Positions 9,034 to 17,035 of a stretch of DNA of 64,000 nucleotides are shown here, in pieces. Every line of letters begins with the position of its first letter. The stretch's first letter is position 1. The notes below the pieces were generated by a model. That model saw only the letters and a list, made by a program, of their open reading frames with translations, had not been told where the DNA came from and searched no databases. The DNA is from Blastocatellia bacterium (lineage in GTDB: Bacteria; Acidobacteriota; Blastocatellia; HR10; J050). The stretch covers positions 61,511-125,510 of the forward strand of contig JALSQX010000071.1 of assembly GCA_026985075.1 (NCBI GenBank), written 5' to 3'. The translations under genes were made by a program, and so were the position numbers.

Positions 9034-9735
9034 ATGGAGTTATTTGCCGTCATTGGACTGAAGCGGTTCGGTTATCGGGTGGCCCGATCGCTGACCGAAA
9101 AGGGCGGGGAAGTGATCGCCATCGATATCGATCCGCAACTCGTCGAAGCCGCCAAGGATTATGTGACTCAGGCCATCTGCCTGGATGCCACTGATGAACA
9201 GGCCATGCGGGCGGCCGGACTGGCTGACGTGACCACGGCCGTGGTCGCCATCGGCGGGAATCGAGAGGCCTCTATTCTCTCGACGGCCATCCTGCATCGG
9301 TTGGGCGTGGGTCGGATCATCGCGCGCGCCGGATCGCTTCTCCATGCCCAGATATTGGAGGCCGTGGGGGCGCACGAGGTGCTCATCATCGAAGACGAGA
9401 TGGGCGAGGAGCTGGCGCGAAAGATCATTCACCGGGATATCGTCGAGCGAACGCGACTGGCCCTGGATACGGAGATCATCCAGATACAGGCGCCTCACTG
9501 GATGGTCGGCAAGACGCTGGCGGCGCTGGATCTGCGGAAGCAGTATCGGCTCAACGTCATCGGGTTGAAGCGACGAGTGCCCGTCGTCGATGATTATGGG
9601 GAAACTCACTATGAGACCCAGTTCATCAATCTGCCCGATCCCTATGATGAGATCAACCGCGATGACATTTTGATTCTCACCGGGTCGACGGAATCCATCG
9701 AACAGTTGCTTCGCGAGAGCGAGGAGGGAGCGTGA
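9034..9735 (+). CDS. ktrA: Potassium channel RCK gating subunit KtrA
   Basis: 233 residues, cytosolic ring-forming subunit that binds nucleotide and gates KtrB. RCK_N Rossmann fold at about 1-130 (FAVIGLKRFGYRVARSL, then VIAIDIDPQLVEAA) and RCK_C at about 140-225 (IIQIQAPHWMVGKTLAALDL). The usual GLGRFG nucleotide-binding turn reads GLKRFG, i.e. the middle glycine is lysine. A GGGG-rich ribosome binding site precedes ATG 9034. The stop overlaps the next gene (GTGA), so the two are translationally coupled. Confidence 0.9.
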   Translation: MELFAVIGLKRFGYRVARSLTEKGGEVIAIDIDPQLVEAAKDYVTQAICLDATDEQAMRAAGLADVTTAVVAIGGNREASILSTAILHRLGVGRIIARAGSLLHAQILEAVGAHEVLIIEDEMGEELARKIIHRDIVERTRLALDTEIIQIQAPHWMVGKTLAALDLRKQYRLNVIGLKRRVPVVDDYGETHYETQFINLPDPYDEINRDDILILTGSTESIEQLLRESEEGA

Positions 9736-11111
9736 GACGCCTGAGCGTGATGCCCTTACGGAGAGTCGTTCAGAGCTATTCGATTCGAACGCGCATCTCG
9801 CTGGGATTGATGTTGGTCGTGGCCATATTCATTCCCATCACGGCGGCCTCACTCTATTACGTCAACGAGTTATTCGCCGACATCGAACGGGCCGAATATC
9901 ACGCCAATGTGGCTCGGGCCGCGGAAGATGTGGAAGTGGGCATCGTTCGCCTCCGCCAGTTGGAGAAGAGTTTCCTGCTCGCTCCCGGCGTCGAGCCGCA
10001 ACGGGCGCACGCCGACCAACTGAACAAGGTTCGTCAGATTCTGGCCGATCTTCGGCGTCGAGTTCGACAAGAAGACGCTCCAGATCTGAACGATCTCGAC
10101 GACCAGTTGACGCTCTACGAATCGACGGCTCGGGTGCTCTTTGCCCGCGCCCGGCAATACGAGACATCGTTGACTGCCTCGGCCAAGGAACGCGTGTTGG
10201 AATTTCGCCGCCGGTTGGACGAGCTGCTGAAGGAAGCGCGCCGTCAGGAACGACGTGAGCGCTCCCCGGCCGGCTCGCCGATCAATGCGTCGCCTCCCGA
10301 TCCCTACCAGCAAATCGTCGACTCCATGGAGACGTTCGAAAAGTTCATTCTCTCTGTCCGAGAGCGACAAAATCCCGAGATGACGCAATTAGTCGCCAAT
10401 CTCAGGCGCATCAGCGATCGCATGATTCGATCTGCAGAAACGGTGGCCGCGCGTCACTGGGACCTCTTGGAAAAGAGTCGCCACCGAGCCGAACTGTTGC
10501 GCGCGCGCGCCCGCCGAAACGTGATCACCGGCTTGATGATCACTCTGTTGGCCGCTGCCGTGCTGCTCGTCACCTTACCCAATCGCATCGTCGCCCCCGT
10601 ACAGCGATTGACTGGCATGGCCCAGCGCATTCGTCGCGGTGAAGTCGTCGCCGTGAGCGAAATCCGGCTCGCTGACGAAGTGGGCCGGCTCGCCGAAGCT
10701 CTCGATGAGCTGGTCAAGCATTTCCATCGGCTGGATCGAACCAAGTCGGCCAAGATCGCCGAGCGAACGCGAGCCATTCAAATTCTCCTCGATCAACTCT
10801 CGACGCCGACGGTCGTTGTTGATACTACGGGAGCAATTCATCAATGGAACGAAGCATTCCGCAACCTGGTCACTCGGGAAGAAAAAGCCCTCGCTGGACG
10901 CTCGATATACGATCTGCTCGGTCTGTCCCCGGAGGAAACCGCTGAATTCAGCGAACGCCTGCATGTGGGGGCGCGCCGGAGCTGGTCCATTCGGGCCAAG
11001 CCAGGGAGCGAGGAGTCGCTGAAATTAGAAGTGAAAGCCGTTCCCACCACGGAAGAGATTCATCCGGCTCGCATCATCTTATTTTTCCATCGATCGAAGG
11101 TGAAGGGATGA
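9732..11111 (+). CDS. Membrane HAMP-PAS sensor lacking a kinase domain
   Basis: 459 residues. Transmembrane helix 1 (about 22-44), a periplasmic helical sensor region of about 215 residues, transmembrane helix 2 (about 262-285), a HAMP linker (about 285-335; PVQRLTGMAQRIRRGEVVAV), then a PAS domain (about 350-455; TPTVVVDTTGAIHQWNEAFRNLV). The protein ends there. No HisKA, HATPase, GGDEF or methyl-accepting domain follows, and only about 50 bases separate it from the convergent trkH. The architecture matches the N-terminal two thirds of KinB/NtrY-type sensor kinases. The GTG start overlaps the ktrA stop; ATG at 9750 is an alternative. Coupling to ktrAB suggests a role in potassium or osmotic sensing, which is inference. 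Confidence 0.75.
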   Translation: MRRLSVMPLRRVVQSYSIRTRISLGLMLVVAIFIPITAASLYYVNELFADIERAEYHANVARAAEDVEVGIVRLRQLEKSFLLAPGVEPQRAHADQLNKVRQILADLRRRVRQEDAPDLNDLDDQLTLYESTARVLFARARQYETSLTASAKERVLEFRRRLDELLKEARRQERRERSPAGSPINASPPDPYQQIVDSMETFEKFILSVRERQNPEMTQLVANLRRISDRMIRSAETVAARHWDLLEKSRHRAELLRARARRNVITGLMITLLAAAVLLVTLPNRIVAPVQRLTGMAQRIRRGEVVAVSEIRLADEVGRLAEALDELVKHFHRLDRTKSAKIAERTRAIQILLDQLSTPTVVVDTTGAIHQWNEAFRNLVTREEKALAGRSIYDLLGLSPEETAEFSERLHVGARRSWSIRAKPGSEESLKLEVKAVPTTEEIHPARIILFFHRSKVKG

Positions 11112-11140
11112 TGAGGCGGTAGTCGAACCGGGGCCTCATC
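11110..11140. terminator. Bidirectional hairpin between convergent K+ operons
   Basis: GATGAGGC (11110-11117) pairs with GCCTCATC (11133-11140), with inner GGT/ACC extending the stem. It lies exactly in the gap between the sensor stop and trkH. A T-tract is not obvious on either side. Confidence 0.5.
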
Positions 11141-11163
11141 GCGTTCTGATGGCCGATCACCCT

Positions 11164-12666
11164 TCATCGGCGGCGAACCGAACGCCACACTTGCGGATGA
11201 AAGAGAACGAGAACGGTCATCACTTCCAATCGACCAATCCACATGTTGATGAACAGGAAGAACTTGCTGATCGGGTGAAGATGCGCGTAATTGACCATTG
11301 GGCCGACGGCGTTGAATCCCGGACCGATATTACCCAGTGTGGCGATGCTCGCCGTTATGCCGGTGAGCAGATCAGTTCCCAACGAGATCACAACTGTCGT
11401 ACTGAAGATGAAGGCGAGAAGGTAGAGCAGGAGAAAGGCGATGATGGAGCGCATGATCTCGGGGGCGACGAGGCGGGTGCCGAGGCGAATCGGTTTCACA
11501 GCATGAGGATGAATGGCTTTGAACAGCTCGCGGTAGGCGTATTTGGCGATGAGCAGAAGGCGAACGACTTTGGGGCCGCCAGCGGCCGATCCGGCGCAAC
11601 CGCCAATGAACATGAGCATCAGGAGGACGATCTTGGCCTGATCGCTCCACAGATTGAAATCATCAGTGGCGAAGCCGGTGGTGGTCAAAATGGTCAGAAC
11701 CTGAAACAGCGCCAACCGCACGAGCGTGAATGGCGAGGCTCCATCCAGGGGGGCATTCGTTTCAGCAGAGAGATAGCTCGGTGGCAGATGGTGGGAGAAT
11801 CGATACAACGCCATCCCCAATATAACGGCGCCTCCCAGGACGAAGAGACTATACAAGCGAAATTCCTCGTCTCGGAGGAGTCGTTGGGGCTCCCCACGAA
11901 GCGCGCGATAGTGAAGCGAGAAGTTCGATCCGGCGAGGAACATGAACACGATGACGATCCATTCTGCGGCGGGATTGCCGTAGCCACCGATACTCTCGGG
12001 ATGGGGCGAGAATCCTCCCGCGGCCAGCGTGGTGAAGGAATTGCAGATGGCGTCGTAGAGGGGCAGACCGGCCAGCACGAGCAAAAGGACTTCCGCTCCG
12101 GTGAGCCCCGCATAGAGCGTCCACAGCGCAATGGCCGTGTGGCGAATGCGGGGCGTGAGACGCTCTTCGTCCGGGCCCGGCGCCTCGGCGAAGAAGAGCT
12201 GACGACCGGCAATGGCCAGCTTGGGAAGAATGGCGATGAACAGAGCGATGACGCCCATTCCTCCCAACCATTGAGTGAGCCCGCGCCAGAAAAAGAGGCC
12301 CCGCGAGTAGGCATCGAAGTGTTGAAGAACGGTAGCGCCGGTCGTAGTGAATCCGGACATTGATTCGAACAAGGCATCCATCACTCCCAGGCCCGCCCAG
12401 ATGTAGGGAATGGCCCCGAATATGGCGACGACCAGCCAGGAGAGAGCGACGACGGCCAATCCTTCGACTCGCGTCAATTCTTCGCCACCGGGATGACACC
12501 GTCTGGCCATCTCGCCGATGAGGCTGGCGCTCACGCCGGCGATGATGAACCCACCGCTGGCTTCTCCCTGCCCGGAGGTCCATTCGACGAGCAGAGGAAG
12601 CACCATCACGGCACCGAAGTACCGGAGAATGAACCCCACTGTATGAGTGACGAGGGCGAGGCGCAT
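11164..12666 (-). CDS. trkH: Trk-type potassium uptake protein TrkH
   Basis: 500 residues with about ten to twelve membrane segments in four M1PM2 repeats. Filter loops are readable: SGFTTTGATVL, NSFTTLAAGGFS, TTTGFATDD and ATLGNIGPGFN. These match TrkH/TrkG rather than the KtrB copy at 7217. The C-terminal region ends in RLEVMTVLVLFHPQVWR, typical of TrkH. trkA lies 185 bases upstream on the same strand. No good Shine-Dalgarno sequence is seen right at the ATG. Confidence 0.92.
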   Translation of the reverse strand: MRLALVTHTVGFILRYFGAVMVLPLLVEWTSGQGEASGGFIIAGVSASLIGEMARRCHPGGEELTRVEGLAVVALSWLVVAIFGAIPYIWAGLGVMDALFESMSGFTTTGATVLQHFDAYSRGLFFWRGLTQWLGGMGVIALFIAILPKLAIAGRQLFFAEAPGPDEERLTPRIRHTAIALWTLYAGLTGAEVLLLVLAGLPLYDAICNSFTTLAAGGFSPHPESIGGYGNPAAEWIVIVFMFLAGSNFSLHYRALRGEPQRLLRDEEFRLYSLFVLGGAVILGMALYRFSHHLPPSYLSAETNAPLDGASPFTLVRLALFQVLTILTTTGFATDDFNLWSDQAKIVLLMLMFIGGCAGSAAGGPKVVRLLLIAKYAYRELFKAIHPHAVKPIRLGTRLVAPEIMRSIIAFLLLYLLAFIFSTTVVISLGTDLLTGITASIATLGNIGPGFNAVGPMVNYAHLHPISKFFLFINMWIGRLEVMTVLVLFHPQVWRSVRRR

Positions 12667-12851
12667 GAGACATCACTGTGATGCTCAGCCTACCGTGTAT
12701 GGTCCGGGACCGGCCGCTCTCCATCCTGTCGATCGGGCAGCGAAGCTTCGGAGATAGGCGGAGATCCCGCCTCTCCGGTGGGGACGCTCACTGCCCGGCT
12801 GTGACCGCTCGCTGCTCCGCGACCGATGGAGCATGGAGGCCGAGACATATG

Positions 12852-14267
12852 TCATGTTTCTGACCGAAGGAAGAATTTTCGTACCGCTTGGCTCGCTTCT
12901 TGAGTGCAAAAGATGAACAGTCTATCCCCCGGTTGAATGGTGTCCTCTCCATGAGGCACAATGGTTCGATTCCCGCTCTGGACGGCGGCGATGATGGCGT
13001 CATGAGATCTGGGCAGGTGTTTGATTCTGGTCGCAGGGAAGTCCTCCGGCAGAACCAGCTCCAGGACGTCACCTTTCCCCTGTTCGATCGTGGCCAGGAG
13101 TTGGATGTTCGGCTCCTGAAGGAGCGTGATCACCGTCCGTATGGCGGTCACACGAGGATTGAGGGGAACGTCAATGCCCATTTCTTCGAACAATCGAATG
13201 TTGGCCGGCTTGTTGACGCGCGTGATGACCTTGGGAATCTTCATCTGACGGGCCAGCAGCGAACTGAGCAAGTTCTTTTCGTCATCGCTGGTGACCGAAA
13301 CGAGGACGTCACTCCGGAAGATCTGTTCCGCTTCCAGAAGCTCCAGATCGGTCCCATCGCCATGGAGGACGAGCGTCGATTTCAGTTCGGCGGCCAGCGT
13401 CTCACAGCGTTCGGCCGAGCGTTCGATGATTTTCAGTCGGAGGTCTTCCTCCTGTTCGAGTCGTTTGGCGAGGGTGAGTCCCACCGTGCCCCCACCAATG
13501 ATGGTCACGTCGCGGACGTGACGGCGGGCCTGACGAAAGAACCGTCGTTCCAATTTCCGGAGAGCGTGCTGCGTTCCCATGAAGACGACTTTGTCCTCCG
13601 CCCTCAATTCGGTCTGCCCCGATGGAACATACAAGCGATCCCGCCTCATGACGGCCACGGCGAGGACGCCGCGGGGAAGGCCGAGCGCGGCCAGGGGCTT
13701 CCCGAGCAGTTGGGAATCCTTGTGGAGCCGATACTCCAGCAGCCAGATCCGGCCACCGGCGAAAACCTCCACATCAATGGCTTGCGGGACGAGAACGATA
13801 CGAGCGATTTCCTCGGCGAGCATATATTGAGGCCAGATGAGGCGATCGATGCCCAGGCCCGAATCGCGAACTTCATGAGGCGTCGGTCGGGATGCTCTCT
13901 CCGCTCCTCGATCGCCGTCGCCCGATTCACCGCCTCCCAGCTCGGAACCTTTGAAGGCATGATAATACTCTTCCTTGGAGACGAAGCAGAACGTTTCCGG
14001 TCCACCCGCCCGCTTGGCCGCCAGACAGGCAATGATGTTGCGTTCGTCCGATTCGCTGCAGGCGATGAACTTATCCGCTTCGGTGAGCTGCGCATCGTGC
14101 AGCGTCTTCGGGTGCGTGGCGCTCCCGCGAATGATCTGAACATCGAGGCGATCCAGCCGACTGATGAGTTCGGGATCTTCCTCGATGACGACCACGTCGC
14201 GTTGACTGGCGAGTTGTTGGGCGAGTTGATATCCGATGTGACCGCCGCCAGCAATGATGACTCTCAT
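12852..14267 (-). CDS. trkA: Trk system potassium uptake regulator TrkA
   Basis: About 471 residues with the full four-domain TrkA layout. RCK_N1 (MRVIIAGGGHIGYQLAQQL at the start, VVIEEDPELI), a first RCK_C, RCK_N2 (VTIIGGGTVGLTLAKRL near residue 250) and a second RCK_C. Both Rossmann glycine motifs are intact, which suggests NAD(H)/ATP binding. A polar insert (GGGESGDGDRGAERASRP) lies near residue 125-145 between the first N and C lobes. GGAGGA immediately precedes two consecutive ATGs (14270, 14267); the second has the better spacing. It forms an operon with trkH downstream. Confidence 0.92.
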   Translation of the reverse strand: MRVIIAGGGHIGYQLAQQLASQRDVVVIEEDPELISRLDRLDVQIIRGSATHPKTLHDAQLTEADKFIACSESDERNIIACLAAKRAGGPETFCFVSKEEYYHAFKGSELGGGESGDGDRGAERASRPTPHEVRDSGLGIDRLIWPQYMLAEEIARIVLVPQAIDVEVFAGGRIWLLEYRLHKDSQLLGKPLAALGLPRGVLAVAVMRRDRLYVPSGQTELRAEDKVVFMGTQHALRKLERRFFRQARRHVRDVTIIGGGTVGLTLAKRLEQEEDLRLKIIERSAERCETLAAELKSTLVLHGDGTDLELLEAEQIFRSDVLVSVTSDDEKNLLSSLLARQMKIPKVITRVNKPANIRLFEEMGIDVPLNPRVTAIRTVITLLQEPNIQLLATIEQGKGDVLELVLPEDFPATRIKHLPRSHDAIIAAVQSGNRTIVPHGEDTIQPGDRLFIFCTQEASQAVRKFFLRSET

Positions 14268-14681
14268 CATTCCTCCGACTCGACGTCCAACTCCCAGTAA
14301 AGTATCAACGTTCTCTCGACACACTGTCAACGGGTCGTGTGAGGTGCAGCATGGATCGCCAATGGCCGCTCACCGCTCGTGAACGGGCGGTTCGCTCCCC
14401 CGGTTGCCAGTAGTGGCCACCCATGAAGGTTATCGTCTGGCCTGGTTGAGGACCATGTTCATCCCGATGAAACCGGTGTTTCAGCATTGCGCGCTGGTTG
14501 GAAATCCTCGTTGGCTCGGGTTATTCCTGTAACGCTTTCATATTGCGCGTGTTGTGAGGTGGATCGATGAGAGCCTGTGCGGCGTCTACTGTGGTATGGA
14601 GCTTGCTACGTGATGGGCGAAATCACCTGGAGGGCGACCGGGATGCATGGAACGCCATCGAAACAGCGACTGCGGGGGCGG
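14268..14681. other. Spacer between divergent trkA and LVIVD gene
   Basis: Nothing firm. A GTG at 14577 in frame with the LVIVD protein would extend it by 35 residues. Promoters for the two divergent genes should lie here, but no strong hexamer pair stands out. Confidence 0.35.
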
Positions 14682-16718
14682 ATGTTCTCCACATTCAAAT
14701 GGGCGGGAATGGCCGTGGCTTCCTTTCTCCTGATGGGGAGCCTGGGATTGATCGCTCGTCGTTCGCAACTTGGCCTGGAAATCCCTGGACGCACATCGGA
14801 GCCGGACAGATGGGCGGTAGAGAGTTCGACTCATTCGAGTTCGTTGCGAGTGTCAGAGCGGTCCATCCAGGAGCCACTCGCACGGACGCTAGCCTCAACG
14901 AAGGGGATTGAGTTCCTCGGCCGGGCCTTGATGGGGACAGCCACCGCCGTGGCCGTGGAGGGGAACATCGCTTACGTGGGGACCGGCGCGGGCCTGCTTG
15001 TGCTGGATGTGACCGATCCTGGGAATCCAGCGGAGTTGAACCGATCATTTTTCCCCTCGCCGGTCACCGATGTGGTCGTTCGAGGATCGATGGTAGTCGC
15101 AGCAGCGGGAGAGGCCCTATGGGTTCTGGATTTCTCCGATCCTGTGGAGCCCGAGGAGCGAGCCGTCTACCGCGTCTCTTCAGGAGTGGTGGAGCGGGTG
15201 GTCGTGGATGGTCCGCTGGCCTATATATCGGGCGCCAGAATGTTGTTGCGCGTGCTGGATCTGAGCGATCCCGAACGGCCGGAGGCGCTCGGTGAACTGA
15301 TCGATCCCCGACATACCAGTTCTACCCTGTCGCTCACCGTCGCCGGACGGGTGGCTTTCATCGCCGATTTTCGAGGCATCCGTATCGTTGATGTAGGTGA
15401 TCCATTGGCGCCGCAACGTCTGGGAGTGATCCCTGTCGATGGGGATGCGGCAGTGAGCGGAATTGCCCTCTCTGGCACCATCGCTTACGTAGCGGCTGGG
15501 CTGGGGGGATTGCAAGTGATCGATATCGGCGATCCCCTCCATCCGCGCCCGGTGAACTCGCTGCCGGAGTTGGGGATCGTGTGGGATGTGGCCGTCGGTG
15601 GACCGTACGTCTATCTCGTGGCCGGGAGCCGACTCCACATCCTGGATGGGACTGATCCGGGCGGGCTTCGCGCCGTCGGCGAAGTGAGAGTGCAAGGCGG
15701 GGGAGCGGTGAGCGTGAGACTGGATGGTGGTCTCGCCTACGTCGTTTCGAGGGCGTCGCTGAGTATTGTGGATGTGGCTGATCCACTCCATCCTCGCCGG
15801 CGTGGTGTGATAGAGACATCGGGAACAACCTGGGCGGTGGCGGCGTCTGATGGTATGGCGTATGTGGGGAGTTTGCATAACGGGCTGTGGATCGTGGATG
15901 TGAGCGATCCCGTCCATCCGCGCCGGCGCGGAACGGTGACGGGATTAACCATTCACGATGTCGTGGTGGAGGGGCCAACGGTTTTTGCGGCGTTTGTGGA
16001 TGACGAAGCGGGGAGGACGGGCGTACTCATTCTGGATGCGAGCGATCCGGATCATCCGATGGAGCGCGGCCGGTTGGAGCTGCCGCCGGTGGCCATCGGG
16101 CTGGCATTGATCGATCGATGGCTGGTGGTGGCTGATGGGCGTGGTGGCCTGCGCATCATCGATGTGAGTGATGTGGACCGACCGCGAGAGATCGCACAGA
16201 TTGACACGGCGGGTCCGGCATTCGATGTGGTGACGAAAGGGAGAGTGGCCTATGTAGCCGATGAGGCTGTGGGTTTGGAAATCATCGATGTGAGCGATCC
16301 GGCATCTCCCCAGGTTCTGCAGGTGATGGAGATCGGTAGGCTGAAGCAATTGGCGTTGTGGGGCGACGTTCTCTTCGGCTTGGGGACGGGGCGGGTAGTC
16401 GTTTTCGAGGTGAGCGAGTCGGAGCAGCCCCGGGTGACCGCCGTTCTGGATGCGCCGGAGGCATTCTCGCTCCCATTGAGCCTGGCCGCGGCGGGATTCA
16501 GCTTGTTGGTGGGCGATGGGGGGCGAGTGCGGTTGTTCGATGTGAGTGATGTCGCGGCTCCTCGAGTTCAAGGAGAGATCAGAATGCCGGCGAGCGTCCG
16601 AGGATTATCGGTCAGCGATGGAGCGATCTGCGTGGCCGATGGCAATGCGGGGTTCATGGTGCTGGCGCCGATCGATCTTCGGTTACCGACGACTCGTGCT
16701 TGGGATGGTGGACGTTGA
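14682..16718 (+). CDS. Secreted LVIVD-repeat beta-propeller protein
   Basis: About 678 residues. The start is set at ATG 14682 because it opens a plausible signal peptide (MFSTFKWAGMAVASFLLMGSLGL) after GGGGGCGG; GTG 14577 is the longer alternative. Roughly fourteen repeats of about 42 residues follow, each with a core of AYVG/AYVA strand, LxIVDVSDPxxPxxxG turn and a V-strand. Examples are VLDVTDPGNP, IVDVGDPLAP, VIDIGDPLHP, IVDVADPLHP, IVDVSDPVHP and IIDVSDPASP. This matches the LVIVD family, thought to form propellers on the cell surface or in the periplasm. No catalytic residues are recognised. The last repeats use the same code throughout, so it seems intact. Confidence 0.8.
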   Translation: MFSTFKWAGMAVASFLLMGSLGLIARRSQLGLEIPGRTSEPDRWAVESSTHSSSLRVSERSIQEPLARTLASTKGIEFLGRALMGTATAVAVEGNIAYVGTGAGLLVLDVTDPGNPAELNRSFFPSPVTDVVVRGSMVVAAAGEALWVLDFSDPVEPEERAVYRVSSGVVERVVVDGPLAYISGARMLLRVLDLSDPERPEALGELIDPRHTSSTLSLTVAGRVAFIADFRGIRIVDVGDPLAPQRLGVIPVDGDAAVSGIALSGTIAYVAAGLGGLQVIDIGDPLHPRPVNSLPELGIVWDVAVGGPYVYLVAGSRLHILDGTDPGGLRAVGEVRVQGGGAVSVRLDGGLAYVVSRASLSIVDVADPLHPRRRGVIETSGTTWAVAASDGMAYVGSLHNGLWIVDVSDPVHPRRRGTVTGLTIHDVVVEGPTVFAAFVDDEAGRTGVLILDASDPDHPMERGRLELPPVAIGLALIDRWLVVADGRGGLRIIDVSDVDRPREIAQIDTAGPAFDVVTKGRVAYVADEAVGLEIIDVSDPASPQVLQVMEIGRLKQLALWGDVLFGLGTGRVVVFEVSESEQPRVTAVLDAPEAFSLPLSLAAAGFSLLVGDGGRVRLFDVSDVAAPRVQGEIRMPASVRGLSVSDGAICVADGNAGFMVLAPIDLRLPTTRAWDGGR

Positions 16719-16860
16719 GCATCCTGATATGGCGAAGTCAAGCCCGAACGTTACCGGCGGCGATTCGCGCCCACGATGGCGGCAGCCTGTCGGGAGGGGG
16801 CGGTTGGTGATGAGCCTCGGGAAGGGGCCTGGGGATATCAGTATGTGCCGGGCGAGGTGC

Positions 16861-16968
16861 AAAACCGCCAGAAACACCAAAATCGCTAAAAACAGCAGAA
16901 ACGCCAGAAACGCGAAAAACAGCAGGAACGCTGAAAACGCCAGAAACAGCAGGAACACCAGAAACGCC
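16861..16968 (+). repeat. Twelve-unit 9-bp tandem repeat
   Basis: Twelve consecutive, partly degenerate 9-base units, consensus AGAAACGCC, with changes mainly at positions 1, 2 and 7-9 (for example AAAAACAGC, AGGAACGCT). It lies between the LVIVD gene and the metalloprotease gene and ends about 70 bases before the protease start. The period is a multiple of three, so a frame through it would read a (R/K)-N-(A/S/T) tripeptide repeat, but that frame has no start signal. Confidence 0.85.
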
Positions 16969-17035
16969 AGCAGCCCCTCCTCGATGTGTGGTATAAGACG
17001 GCGGCGTGGGTTCAATCCACATCGAGGAGGTCAGC

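Noticed and set aside
11149..12363. 404-codon open frame antisense to trkH
   Set aside because: Hydrophilic shadow of a membrane protein gene; no start signal.
12888..14300. 470-codon open frame antisense to trkA
   Set aside because: Opposite a clear four-domain TrkA; the protein is rich in charged residues with no motif.
16861..16968. CRISPR array
   Set aside because: Units are 9 bases with no spacers and no cas genes nearby.
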